Assembly (NCBI GenBank): GCA_964397545.1
Contig: CAYNIW010000020.1
Location: 1-49,765 of the forward strand
DNA from: JAFGIG01 sp964397545
GTDB lineage: Bacteria > SDB-A
Direction of reading: 5' to 3'
Length of the DNA stretch: 49,765 nt
The notes below the pieces were generated by a model that saw only the letters and a list, made by a program, of their open reading frames with translations, did no database searches and had not been told where the DNA came from. Positions 1-7,183 of the stretch are shown here, piece by piece. Position 1 is the stretch's first letter. Each line of letters opens with the position of its first letter. Position numbers and translations under genes: made by a program.

Positions 1-77
1 TTAACCGCGAATCCGATTTTTTTAATCGAAGATTAAAAATATCGTCACACAAATAGAAGTAAAGAAAAGAAAGAGGT

Positions 78-108
78 TTAACCGCGAATTAACGCGAATT
101 AACACGAA
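78..108. repeat. Degenerate GCGAATT tandem repeat
   Basis: Three consecutive units of about ten bases read AACCGCGAATT, AACGCGAATT and AACACGAA. A further copy of TTAACCGCGAAT sits at bases 1-12. The form resembles degenerate intergenic repeats scattered in many environmental bacterial genomes. Calling it a dispersed repeat is inference, since only this window is available. Confidence 0.5.
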
Positions 109-156
109 AAGAAAAAAGAAGAGATATAAACCACGAAAGGCGGGTGGAGTCCTCTT

Positions 157-198
157 ATTTACTTTGGTAAATAAGATATTTACTTTGGTAAATAAGAA
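157..198. repeat. 21-base direct repeat, two copies
   Basis: Bases 157-177 and 178-198 are a back-to-back duplication differing only in the last base. Each unit contains the inverted repeat ATTTAC-TTTG-GTAAAT, so each could form its own small hairpin. Outer arms at 130-139 (ACCACGAAAGG-like) and 201-210 (CCTTCGTGGT) are complementary with one bulged base, so the duplicated unit sits inside a larger imperfect hairpin. Confidence 0.7.
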
Positions 199-246
199 TG
201 CCTTCGTGGTAAAAATTTACCCATTTTTTTTCTTATCAGTATCAAA

Positions 247-936
247 TCAGTTGTCAGGGTTCAAAGGTTCGATGCATTCCGGGGTATTGAAGACGGGCGA
301 GTTTACTTTTTTTGTGACCCTGTGGAAAGCCAACCGGGATTCAATGCCTTTTCTGAGCAATTTCTCGAGTTTTTCTCCTCTGAAAGCAGAATTGTCCATC
401 CATAAATCAATATCATTTTGCCCGAGAAAGGCAGGCATTCTGTTGTGAATAAACCGTGTTTCGTTTTGCGCCTCAAGTGTTATTATAGCGACCGACATAA
501 AAGTCTTTTCTTCTTCTGAGGACCATATATCGAAAATACCCGCAAAGGCTGACCTTTCACCGTTTTGAGGATAAATGTAAAAAGGAATTTTTTCTTTTCC
601 TTCTCTTTTCCATTCAAAATAACCGTCCGCGATAACAGCGCATCGCCTTTTTCTGAAAGGCAGAGAGAAAGAAGGTTTTTCCGCAAGAGATTCCGCTCTC
701 GCGTTTATCATGCTGTAAGAGGTTTTTGGTTCTTTTGACCATGAGGGGACGAGTCCCCATTTCGCTTTTTTAAATCTTCTCAACCCGTCAAAAGTTAAAA
801 TAAGTATTTCACTGCCCGGAGCTATGTTGAAGGAAGGGAGTTTGACCGATGAAAGGTCTGCATTCTCATCAGCCACGGCTCCGAAGTCCTTTTTTAGTTG
901 CTCAAGAGAACTTTTAACCGCGAATCTGCCGCACAT
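247..936 (-). CDS. SRAP domain protein (HMCES/YedK type)
   Basis: A 229-residue SOS response-associated peptidase (SRAP) domain protein. Family members form a covalent thiazolidine link between Cys2 and abasic sites in single-stranded DNA and so shield them during replication. The protein starts MCGRF, so Cys2 is exposed once Met1 is removed. Other active-site residues are visible: Asn78 and Glu82 in NARAES, Glu108 in GYFEWK and His164 in IHNRMP. Length matches the family (about 220-230). It is transcribed divergently from fbaB, and the ATG is preceded by AAAGGA. I assign the family with confidence; the role in damage tolerance is inherited from the family. Confidence 0.95.
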   Translation of the reverse strand: MCGRFAVKSSLEQLKKDFGAVADENADLSSVKLPSFNIAPGSEILILTFDGLRRFKKAKWGLVPSWSKEPKTSYSMINARAESLAEKPSFSLPFRKRRCAVIADGYFEWKREGKEKIPFYIYPQNGERSAFAGIFDIWSSEEEKTFMSVAIITLEAQNETRFIHNRMPAFLGQNDIDLWMDNSAFRGEKLEKLLRKGIESRLAFHRVTKKVNSPVFNTPECIEPLNPDN

Positions 937-959
937 CTAGTATCCTTTTTTATTACCAT

Positions 960-988
960 TTGAATTGTAGCAGAAAGAGTATTAAAAT
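960..988 (+). promoter_or_regulatory. Probable sigma70-type promoter of fbaB
   Basis: TTGAAT (960-965), a 17-base spacer and TAAAAT (983-988) fit a vegetative promoter. It would place the start of transcription about 20 bases ahead of the fbaB ATG. A possible -10 (TACAAT on the minus strand, 969-964) for the divergent SRAP gene lies inside the spacer, so the two promoters may overlap. Confidence 0.5.
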
Positions 989-1016
989 TTTAATGTAATT
1001 TAGATAAGGGGGCTGA

Positions 1017-2069
1017 ATGATCGAAAAAATCATCCGTCTTCTCGGCAGAGACGCCGAGGACCTTCTCAACCGCACATGTTCGGGCATAACAAAAGAAAGC
1101 CTGCATCTTCCGGGAAAAGATTTTATTGACAGAGTTTTTTTAAGCAATGACCGTCCTTTGAGCGTAGCGAGAAATTTTCAGCAGATATTGAACACAGGAA
1201 GACTTTCCGGGACCGGTTATGTGTCCATATTGCCTGTTGACCAGGGAGTGGAGCATTCCGCCGGGGCTTCGTTCGCTCCGAATCCGGAATACTTCGACCC
1301 CGAAAACATTGTCCGGCTCGCTATCGAAGGAGGATGCAACGCTGTCGCCTCGACAATGGGCGCGCTCGGTTCAGTCGCCAGAAAATACGCTCACAAGATA
1401 CCTTTCATAGTAAAAATCAATCATAATGAACTGCTTACGTATCCTAACATTTACGATCAGACTCTCTTCTCTTCAGTCGAAACGGCTTTCGACTCCGGAG
1501 CTCTCGCCGTCGGCGCGACAATCTATTTCGGATCCCCCGAATCGAGAAGACAGATAAGCGAAATATCGGAAGCTTTTCAAAGAGCTCACGAACTTGGCCT
1601 CGTCACTATTCTCTGGGCTTATCTCAGAAATCCGAATTTCAAAACCCAATCGGCGGACTACCACGTCTCGGCCGACCTCACCGGCCAGGCGAACCATCTC
1701 GCAGTAACTATAGAAGCCGACATAGTCAAACAAAAACAGCCTCAGAACAACGGCGGATTCAGGGATATCGGATTCGGCAAAACCCGCAGTGAAGTTTACG
1801 ACATACTTTCCGTGAATCATCCCATAGATCTGACGAGGTATCAGGTCGCCAACTGCTACATGGGAAGGATAGGCCTTATAAATTCCGGGGGGGCGTCCGG
1901 TACCGACGATATAAACCAAGCCGTCCGGACAGCGGTGATAAACAAAAGAGCCGGCGGTATGGGTTTGATTTCCGGGCGGAAAGCTTTTCAAAAACCTTTT
2001 GCAGACGGCGTAAAAATTCTCAACTCAATTCAGGATGTCTATCTCTGCGATGATGTATCTGTAGCGTAA
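1017..2069 (+). CDS. fbaB: Class I fructose-bisphosphate aldolase (FbaB/DhnA type)
   Basis: A 350-residue cytoplasmic aldolase that splits fructose 1,6-bisphosphate into dihydroxyacetone phosphate and glyceraldehyde 3-phosphate, or works in reverse in gluconeogenesis. It belongs to the archaeal-type class I (DhnA) family, shown by LPVDQGVEHS (72-81), the FIVKINHNE segment (about 130-138) and the Schiff-base region ADIVKQKQP with Lys238 as the likely catalytic lysine. Length agrees with FbaB of other bacteria. The ATG follows AAGGGGG. It stands alone with its own promoter and no gene overlap. The fructose-bisphosphate specificity is taken from the closest characterised family; related DhnA members include deoxy-sugar and 2-amino-DHQ aldolases. 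Confidence 0.93.
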   Translation: MIEKIIRLLGRDAEDLLNRTCSGITKESLHLPGKDFIDRVFLSNDRPLSVARNFQQILNTGRLSGTGYVSILPVDQGVEHSAGASFAPNPEYFDPENIVRLAIEGGCNAVASTMGALGSVARKYAHKIPFIVKINHNELLTYPNIYDQTLFSSVETAFDSGALAVGATIYFGSPESRRQISEISEAFQRAHELGLVTILWAYLRNPNFKTQSADYHVSADLTGQANHLAVTIEADIVKQKQPQNNGGFRDIGFGKTRSEVYDILSVNHPIDLTRYQVANCYMGRIGLINSGGASGTDDINQAVRTAVINKRAGGMGLISGRKAFQKPFADGVKILNSIQDVYLCDDVSVA

Positions 2070-2125
2070 AAAAAGATTAAACCTTCAGGATTTTGTGCGC
2101 GTCTAAGTCCTAAAGGGAGGTTACA

Positions 2126-3004
2126 ATGAAAAGATTCCCGGCTTTCTTAGTGCTGGCGTTTTTATTTCTCGCGTCCTGCGGGAAAAAAGAGTCTCCGACA
2201 GACCCCACAGACCCGGCCGCAATGGATAGAGACGCTGTAAGAAATCTTATCACTTCACAGCATTCAACTCTTCTCGCCGAAGCTTCTTATTACGGAGTAG
2301 AAGACACTACAGGCATAAAAGACAAACCTTTAGACCCATTGAATCTTATATACTGGTTCAGACAGCCGACGACCGCCGCGGCAAAAGATTTTTTCATAAA
2401 TATTTCAAACGACACTGCTTACGTTACCATTACATTTAACATTTCCGGCGACCTGCGCCTGTATTTTCTGAAAGGTTACAACATCGATTCTTTATTCAAG
2501 GATTTTTCGGACGATTTCACGAGAAATGCTGTTTTTGTCAGAGTCGGAAATGAGAACGATGTTTACAGAGGCTGGCGGCTAAGGGGTCTTTCTCCGGCCA
2601 TAGTTAAAACACCGGGTTCTAATTTTTCCATAGACAGCGTCTCTATAGAGTGTTCCGACACAGTTTTTGATTATTCCTATCAGAAACTCAGAAGCATCTG
2701 GCCCATTGACGACAGTTTTTCGGGTTTACCGAGCATTTCTTCGGGAGATTCAATAACCATTACTTATTACGTCTCGGGAGACTCAGCAGACGCCTATTTT
2801 CACTTTGGATGGACAGGCACCCACGCAAGATTTCTCATGCTCCCAGGTCAGACAAACGGAATCTTTTCAAGAGGTCTCAGGCTTCCGGATTCAACACCTC
2901 CAAAAATGAATTTCGCATTTGATGTCATACGATACTCGGCTCTTCACACTACTGAAGGTGTATATTCTTCGGCGGCATTCATAATACCTGTCAAGACGAG
3001 ATAG
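2126..3004 (+). CDS. Predicted lipoprotein of unknown function
   Basis: A 292-residue protein starting with a lipoprotein signal peptide: basic N-terminus, hydrophobic core and lipobox LASC with Cys18. The stretch after the Cys (GKKESPTDPTDP) is a typical flexible tether. The rest is rich in aromatic and beta-forming residues with no motif I recognise. The ATG has a good ribosome binding site (AAAGGGAGG). It is separated from fbaB by 56 bases and ends two bases from the convergent GGDEF gene. It is probably anchored in the outer or inner membrane facing the periplasm. No function is assigned. Confidence 0.85.
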   Translation: MKRFPAFLVLAFLFLASCGKKESPTDPTDPAAMDRDAVRNLITSQHSTLLAEASYYGVEDTTGIKDKPLDPLNLIYWFRQPTTAAAKDFFINISNDTAYVTITFNISGDLRLYFLKGYNIDSLFKDFSDDFTRNAVFVRVGNENDVYRGWRLRGLSPAIVKTPGSNFSIDSVSIECSDTVFDYSYQKLRSIWPIDDSFSGLPSISSGDSITITYYVSGDSADAYFHFGWTGTHARFLMLPGQTNGIFSRGLRLPDSTPPKMNFAFDVIRYSALHTTEGVYSSAAFIIPVKTR

Positions 3005-3005
3005 A

Positions 3006-3983
3006 TTAACCGGTTCTTTCGCTGTGATTTTTATAGAAATCTTCTTTTTTTCTGTACATCTCGAGATCGGCGAATGATATAAGTTCTTCTATGCTTTTCG
3101 GCTTTGAAGGATCGAATATTGCAAAACCGTAGCTTAGGCTGATGGTATAGTTCTTTTCGGTATTTCTGTTGTATTCATCGAGGCTATTCATGATCCTTTT
3201 CCAGATTAAATCGGTATTCTCTATCGTGAGCGATTGAAATATTATTATGAATTCGTCTCCTCCGAGTCTGAAAACTACATCGGATTCCCTTATGGAGCGG
3301 TTCAATATTTCGGTCAATTTAACGAGAAGATAATCACCTTCGTTATGTCCGAAGCTGTCGTTTATCTTTTTCAGGCCGTTGACATCGACAAAACATATAA
3401 GAAACGGCGTTTTATCCCGAAGAGATTCATTTATTCTGTGCTCGAGAAAAAGCAAACCGGCTCTCCGGTTGTATATGCCGGTCAAGGCGTCCGTCGAAGC
3501 AAAATACCTGAGCTCCTCTTCTATATCCATTTTTCTCTTCAGCTCTTCGAGGAGTATTTTATTTGTCTTTGCGAGATTGGATGTCCTTCTCTCAACTTTA
3601 TCTTTTAAGTTGCTTTTTAACTTTTCGAGATTTTCAGACAATTTCTCCTCAAGCAAGGTATAGTCAAATAACGCGCAAACAACTCCAGAAAAATTTTCTT
3701 TCTTCTTGAAAGGGAGAGCTTTGAGGAAAAGATGCCTTTTAAGGCATCCGTCGGAAAATTCCAATTCTATTTTTTTTGGGGTAAAATTTGAAAGAGCGTT
3801 TTCCAGCTCGGTCTTTAAGAGAGTTTCATTTTCAGCGCCGAAAATCTTTGTCAGATTTTTTCCTTCAGTTTGAAAACCGGTGAATTTATCCAGTTCTTCC
3901 GATGCTTTAATGACAAAAAGCTCCGAATCTGTTATAAAAACCGCTGACCCGAAGTCTTCTGAATACAGTTCTGCCAAAAACAC
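3006..3983 (-). CDS. PAS-GGDEF diguanylate cyclase
   Basis: A 325-residue soluble signalling protein predicted to make cyclic di-GMP from two GTP. Residues about 8-110 form a PAS-like sensor, 110-155 a charged coiled coil, and 160-320 a GGDEF domain with an intact GGDEF motif at 241-245. An RxxD product-inhibition site (Arg232, Asp235) lies five residues upstream, so the enzyme should be active and feedback-inhibited. No membrane segment is present. The GTG start at 3983 has GGAG only one base away; a TTG two codons later (3977) has better spacing and may be the real start. It is convergent with the lipoprotein gene and monocistronic. The PAS ligand is unknown. Confidence 0.93.
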   Translation of the reverse strand: MFLAELYSEDFGSAVFITDSELFVIKASEELDKFTGFQTEGKNLTKIFGAENETLLKTELENALSNFTPKKIELEFSDGCLKRHLFLKALPFKKKENFSGVVCALFDYTLLEEKLSENLEKLKSNLKDKVERRTSNLAKTNKILLEELKRKMDIEEELRYFASTDALTGIYNRRAGLLFLEHRINESLRDKTPFLICFVDVNGLKKINDSFGHNEGDYLLVKLTEILNRSIRESDVVFRLGGDEFIIIFQSLTIENTDLIWKRIMNSLDEYNRNTEKNYTISLSYGFAIFDPSKPKSIEELISFADLEMYRKKEDFYKNHSERTG

Positions 3984-4170
3984 GCTCCGTTAAAAGATTC
4001 CTGAGAAAAAAACGTAAATAACATATAAGATTTATTTATTTTTTTGTCAAACTGCTTTTATCTGATCAGCATGTATTTTTTTAGGTGCCTCCGCCGTCTT
4101 GGGAGTTTTACCGGATGAATTAGTCCAATGATCGTGTTAGAATAATAAAATAGATAAAATGGAGGGTTAA

Positions 4171-5001
4171 GTGAAAAAATTACTGTTCTTATTTGCTGTA
4201 TTTGCCTTTTATTGCCTTATAAACCTCACAGGCGGCGGAATACTCGGGATTTCCCTGTTCGCTGAAGAAAACTCCTCGGATTTCAGCCTCTATTACAAAC
4301 AGACCAATCTCGACCTCACAGACATAGATGACGGAAAGATAAAAGCCCTCGTCGAAGGAGTTTGGATTGAGTATTCCACAACAGACCTTCCCGACGATTT
4401 CATGGAATGGAACTTGTCCGCAAGAAGAGAAGCCCTCGATATGTGGAAACGGGGAGAGATGCCGCCTTTGTCAGGCCCTCACTCAGGCATGGTCGCCTCT
4501 TATGGAGGCATAAGAGAGGACACTGAGATAAGCATAAACAACGCTGTCAAAGGTATGGGTTTTCTGCCCAAGGAAGAATTCATCGGACAGGTTACAGAAC
4601 TATTACTCCAAAATTATGATTCTTCTTTTATAAGAAAACTCTTCATTTTAGATTCTCTCTATCAAAACCCTGAGATATTCGACAAAACAAAACAAATAAG
4701 CCTTGAACTTTACACCACTGAGGAATTTAGAACTCACACGTTTCTAAACATCATGGCTTATCCCCTTGTTTCGATAGTATTTTTAGATATACCGTCTTAT
4801 GAAGTAAAAGCCGCGGCACAGCTCATATATCCTGAAGATCCCTCAATTTCCGAAAAAGACAGAAAGGCGGTTGAATACATAAACACAGTCCATGATTTCA
4901 TCCACGGATCGTCACCCCGAAAATCCTTCGCTCTCGTATTCCACGTCCTTGAAGTCTTCGACAATTCGCCGAGAGCAAAAGGAGTGAGGATTATCCCTTG
5001 A
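4171..5001 (+). CDS. Secreted or membrane-anchored protein, unknown function
   Basis: A 276-residue protein beginning with GTG behind a strong ribosome binding site (GGAGGG). Residues 1-32 form a long hydrophobic leader (signal peptide or anchor), followed by acidic, mostly helical sequence with no family I recognise. Its stop overlaps the TTG start of the following M48 protease by four bases (TTGA), so the two are almost certainly co-translated. This suggests a shared envelope role, perhaps as partner or substrate of the protease, but that is only inference. Confidence 0.85.
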   Translation: MKKLLFLFAVFAFYCLINLTGGGILGISLFAEENSSDFSLYYKQTNLDLTDIDDGKIKALVEGVWIEYSTTDLPDDFMEWNLSARREALDMWKRGEMPPLSGPHSGMVASYGGIREDTEISINNAVKGMGFLPKEEFIGQVTELLLQNYDSSFIRKLFILDSLYQNPEIFDKTKQISLELYTTEEFRTHTFLNIMAYPLVSIVFLDIPSYEVKAAAQLIYPEDPSISEKDRKAVEYINTVHDFIHGSSPRKSFALVFHVLEVFDNSPRAKGVRIIP

Positions 5002-6239
5002 CAGCCTCTTCGGCATACCTTTTAACTTTCATAGCCATAATACTTTTATCTTATTCTGCCGAAACTGCAGTTGACATTCTCAGAATTCGCTTATCGGGAA
5101 AACCTGTCCCCAAAGAACTCGTAGGGCATTTTGACGATAAACAGCATTCTGCATACACCCGATACAGAAAAAGAAAATCTCTGTTTTCGATTATCCAAAA
5201 CACGTTTTTCACGGCTTTGATTCTTATATTCCTATCAACTGGTTTTTTCAACATTGCAGACTCTTTCGCGAGAAGCTTCGGCTTAAACGAAATATTCACA
5301 GGCATTGTTTTTTTCTCTCTCCTGTTTTTTGCCTCTTCAGCACTAAAAATTCCTTTTTCATACTACTTCACATTTAATATCGAGAATGAGTTCGGCTTCA
5401 ACAGAACTTCCCGCAGAACATTTTATATAGACATCTTCAAATCTTTCATCCTCTATTCCCTCATCGGAGTTCCTCTTTTTTTCTTAATTTTATGGTTTTT
5501 CTACAGTTTCGGTTCATACGCATGGCTGCTTGCATGGGGCGCTGTATCGGTTTTTTTTGTTATCTTCTCTGAAATCTCCCCTGTTCTGATTTTCCCTCTT
5601 TTCAACAAATTTTCACCCCTTGAAGACGGTGAACTTAAGAAAAAAATCCACCATTACGCCGAAAAAGAAAATTTCAGAATAAAAGGAGTCTATCAGATGG
5701 ACGGCTCCAAAAGGACTTCAAAACCCAACGCTTTTTTCACAGGTTTCGGAAAAACAAAGAGAATAGTCCTTTACGACACGTTGATGGAGAAACTTTCTTC
5801 TGACGAAATAACAGGCATTGTAGCCCACGAAATGGGACATTACAAAAAGAAACATATTCTGAAAAATATTATTCTAATGATTCTTCAAAGCGGTTTTATC
5901 TTCTTTCTTCTCTCTTTTTTCATCAGTAATCAGGACATTGTAAAAGCCCTCAAAATAGAAATATTTTCGCTATACGCGGGAATGGCCGCTTTCGCGTTCC
6001 TTTTCACTCCTATTTCATTTTTACTCAGTATAGGAGTTAATTTCTTTTCTAGAAAAACCGAACACGAAGCCGACAGATTCGCCGTAAAATCCACTGGTTT
6101 AAAAAAAGAGTTCGCCGAAGCTCTTAAAAAAATTTACGTCACGAGCTTCGGCGACATGAACCCCCACTCTTTCGATGTCCTGTTAAACTACTCTCATCCT
6201 CCCGTAATCAAAAGGCTGAAAGCTCTGGATAAAATTTAA
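4998..6239 (+). CDS. M48 family zinc protease, Ste24/CAAX prenyl protease 1 type
   Basis: A 413-residue integral membrane metalloprotease. The zinc site is HEMGH (277-281), with the third ligand in EHEAD near residues 355-359. Several hydrophobic segments surround it (about 5-20, 60-85, 95-120, 150-200, 290-350). The N-terminal region containing EFGFNRTS and the overall length match the Ste24 branch rather than the shorter HtpX. Bacterial members are thought to act in membrane-protein quality control; the name CAAX protease comes from the eukaryotic homologue and does not imply prenylation here. The start is TTG, overlapping the upstream stop by four bases. It is convergent with the PC4-like gene, five bases away. 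Confidence 0.93.
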   Translation: MTASSAYLLTFIAIILLSYSAETAVDILRIRLSGKPVPKELVGHFDDKQHSAYTRYRKRKSLFSIIQNTFFTALILIFLSTGFFNIADSFARSFGLNEIFTGIVFFSLLFFASSALKIPFSYYFTFNIENEFGFNRTSRRTFYIDIFKSFILYSLIGVPLFFLILWFFYSFGSYAWLLAWGAVSVFFVIFSEISPVLIFPLFNKFSPLEDGELKKKIHHYAEKENFRIKGVYQMDGSKRTSKPNAFFTGFGKTKRIVLYDTLMEKLSSDEITGIVAHEMGHYKKKHILKNIILMILQSGFIFFLLSFFISNQDIVKALKIEIFSLYAGMAAFAFLFTPISFLLSIGVNFFSRKTEHEADRFAVKSTGLKKEFAEALKKIYVTSFGDMNPHSFDVLLNYSHPPVIKRLKALDKI

Positions 6240-6244
6240 TTTTT

Positions 6245-6463
6245 TCACTCAGAATGTTCTTCTTTGTCGTATTCCTCTTTAACATTTGAAATAATTTCAA
6301 TCAGCTTGTCGAGGTTTTCCGGATGTATCGTAACGCCTTTTTTTGAAGGCTTCCATTCTCCGTCCGATTGGTAGTAGGTTCTTATGTCGAGATATTTCTT
6401 TTTCCTGTATTCTTTCATTTCGATCTGGATCTGCTCGAGAGCATTTTTTTCGATGAATTGCAC
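6245..6463 (-). CDS. Small PC4/p15-like single-strand nucleic acid binding protein
   Basis: A 72-residue protein. Residues about 22-62 match the core of the transcriptional coactivator p15 (PC4) family: KKYLDIRTYY, then DGEWKPSKKGVTI, then a helix DKLIEII. Bacterial PC4-like (YdbC-type) proteins bind single-stranded DNA or RNA as dimers. The GTG start is preceded by AAAGGAG at good spacing. The highly charged C-terminus (KEEYDKEEHSE) is typical. It stands alone on the minus strand. Family confidence is good; the cellular role is not known. Confidence 0.82.
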   Translation of the reverse strand: MQFIEKNALEQIQIEMKEYRKKKYLDIRTYYQSDGEWKPSKKGVTIHPENLDKLIEIISNVKEEYDKEEHSE

Positions 6464-6544
6464 TTGTTTCTCCTTTTATAAAAGTTGGTTTTCATTGACA
6501 ATAAAAAAGGGCTTTTTATATCGCCGTAAAAAAATTAGAATATA

Positions 6545-7183
6545 ATGATTATTATGTTTCCATGCAAGAAGATTTTTTTGGCGAAGTTTGTCGATGTTTC
6601 AGGGCTAATCTCACTGAAGAATGAAATAGCTCTGAAAAAGGACATCGTAGTTCCCTTGCCTGTTTTTATTTTAAGAGCAATATCTCTTTCCGTTGAAGGC
6701 TATGAAGACTTTCTCGGAACGCATTACCTCGTTTTCAGGAATGTGCCGGTCCCAATTTTGTCAGTCGAAGACAAAGGCTTAATAGAATATCCGGAGAAAT
6801 CCGGCATATTCGCGCTGTATCAATGGTATGAAGAGTCCGCGAAAAAACCTGAAAAACCATCTTTTTTCGACAAACTCAATCTCCTTTTCAAGCCTTCGAC
6901 AGCCGCCCGTAAACACGGCACTATGTCAGTTTCATTTCCAGGCAGAAGCGGTGTTGACTTCTGTTTCGAGGACGGTTATTCTTCCCTGAGCTTCGGCATC
7001 GGTTCGGCTGTTCCCCTTTGGACTGATTTTGAAAACGAAAAAGAAACTCGCAGATGGTGGTGCTGGATTACTCTTTCAGCCCCGGAATGTCTTGACAGAA
7101 AAAAACTCGGCAAGCTCCTGAATTCCGTCAGCGGCATAATACAGGAATCGGAGTTTCCTGAAATAAACGGAGAGATTAGATGA
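6545..7183 (+). CDS. Hypothetical protein coupled to secA
   Basis: A 212-residue protein I do not recognise. It has no signal peptide or membrane segment and is moderately aromatic. Its stop overlaps the secA start in an ATGA, giving translational coupling. The start is uncertain: ATG at 6545 lacks a convincing ribosome binding site, and a second in-frame ATG lies at 6554. The coupling suggests that its output is matched to SecA, but nothing in its sequence shows a role in export. Confidence 0.75.
   Translation: MIIMFPCKKIFLAKFVDVSGLISLKNEIALKKDIVVPLPVFILRAISLSVEGYEDFLGTHYLVFRNVPVPILSVEDKGLIEYPEKSGIFALYQWYEESAKKPEKPSFFDKLNLLFKPSTAARKHGTMSVSFPGRSGVDFCFEDGYSSLSFGIGSAVPLWTDFENEKETRRWWCWITLSAPECLDRKKLGKLLNSVSGIIQESEFPEINGEIR

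Larger units (their letters stand above)
1..246. other. Non-coding region upstream of the SRAP gene
   Basis: No credible gene is visible. The open frame on the plus strand from 164 runs antisense into the SRAP gene and has no ribosome binding site. The region holds short GCGAATT-type repeats, a perfect 21-base direct repeat and flanking complementary arms, described separately. The composition is A-rich. Confidence 0.6.

Noticed and set aside
78..198. Possible CRISPR-like array
   Set aside because: The units are short, adjacent and without spacers, and no cas gene is present.
164..448. 94-residue plus-strand open frame
   Set aside because: It runs antisense over the well-supported SRAP gene, begins in the repeat region and has no ribosome binding site.
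905..936. Copy of the TTAACCGCGAAT repeat inside the SRAP gene start
   Set aside because: The bases simply encode the conserved CGRFAV start of the SRAP family, so the match to the repeat at 1-12 is most likely chance.
1473..1991. 172-residue minus-strand open frame within fbaB
   Set aside because: It is a shadow of the aldolase codon pattern on the other strand, with no start signal and no family resemblance.
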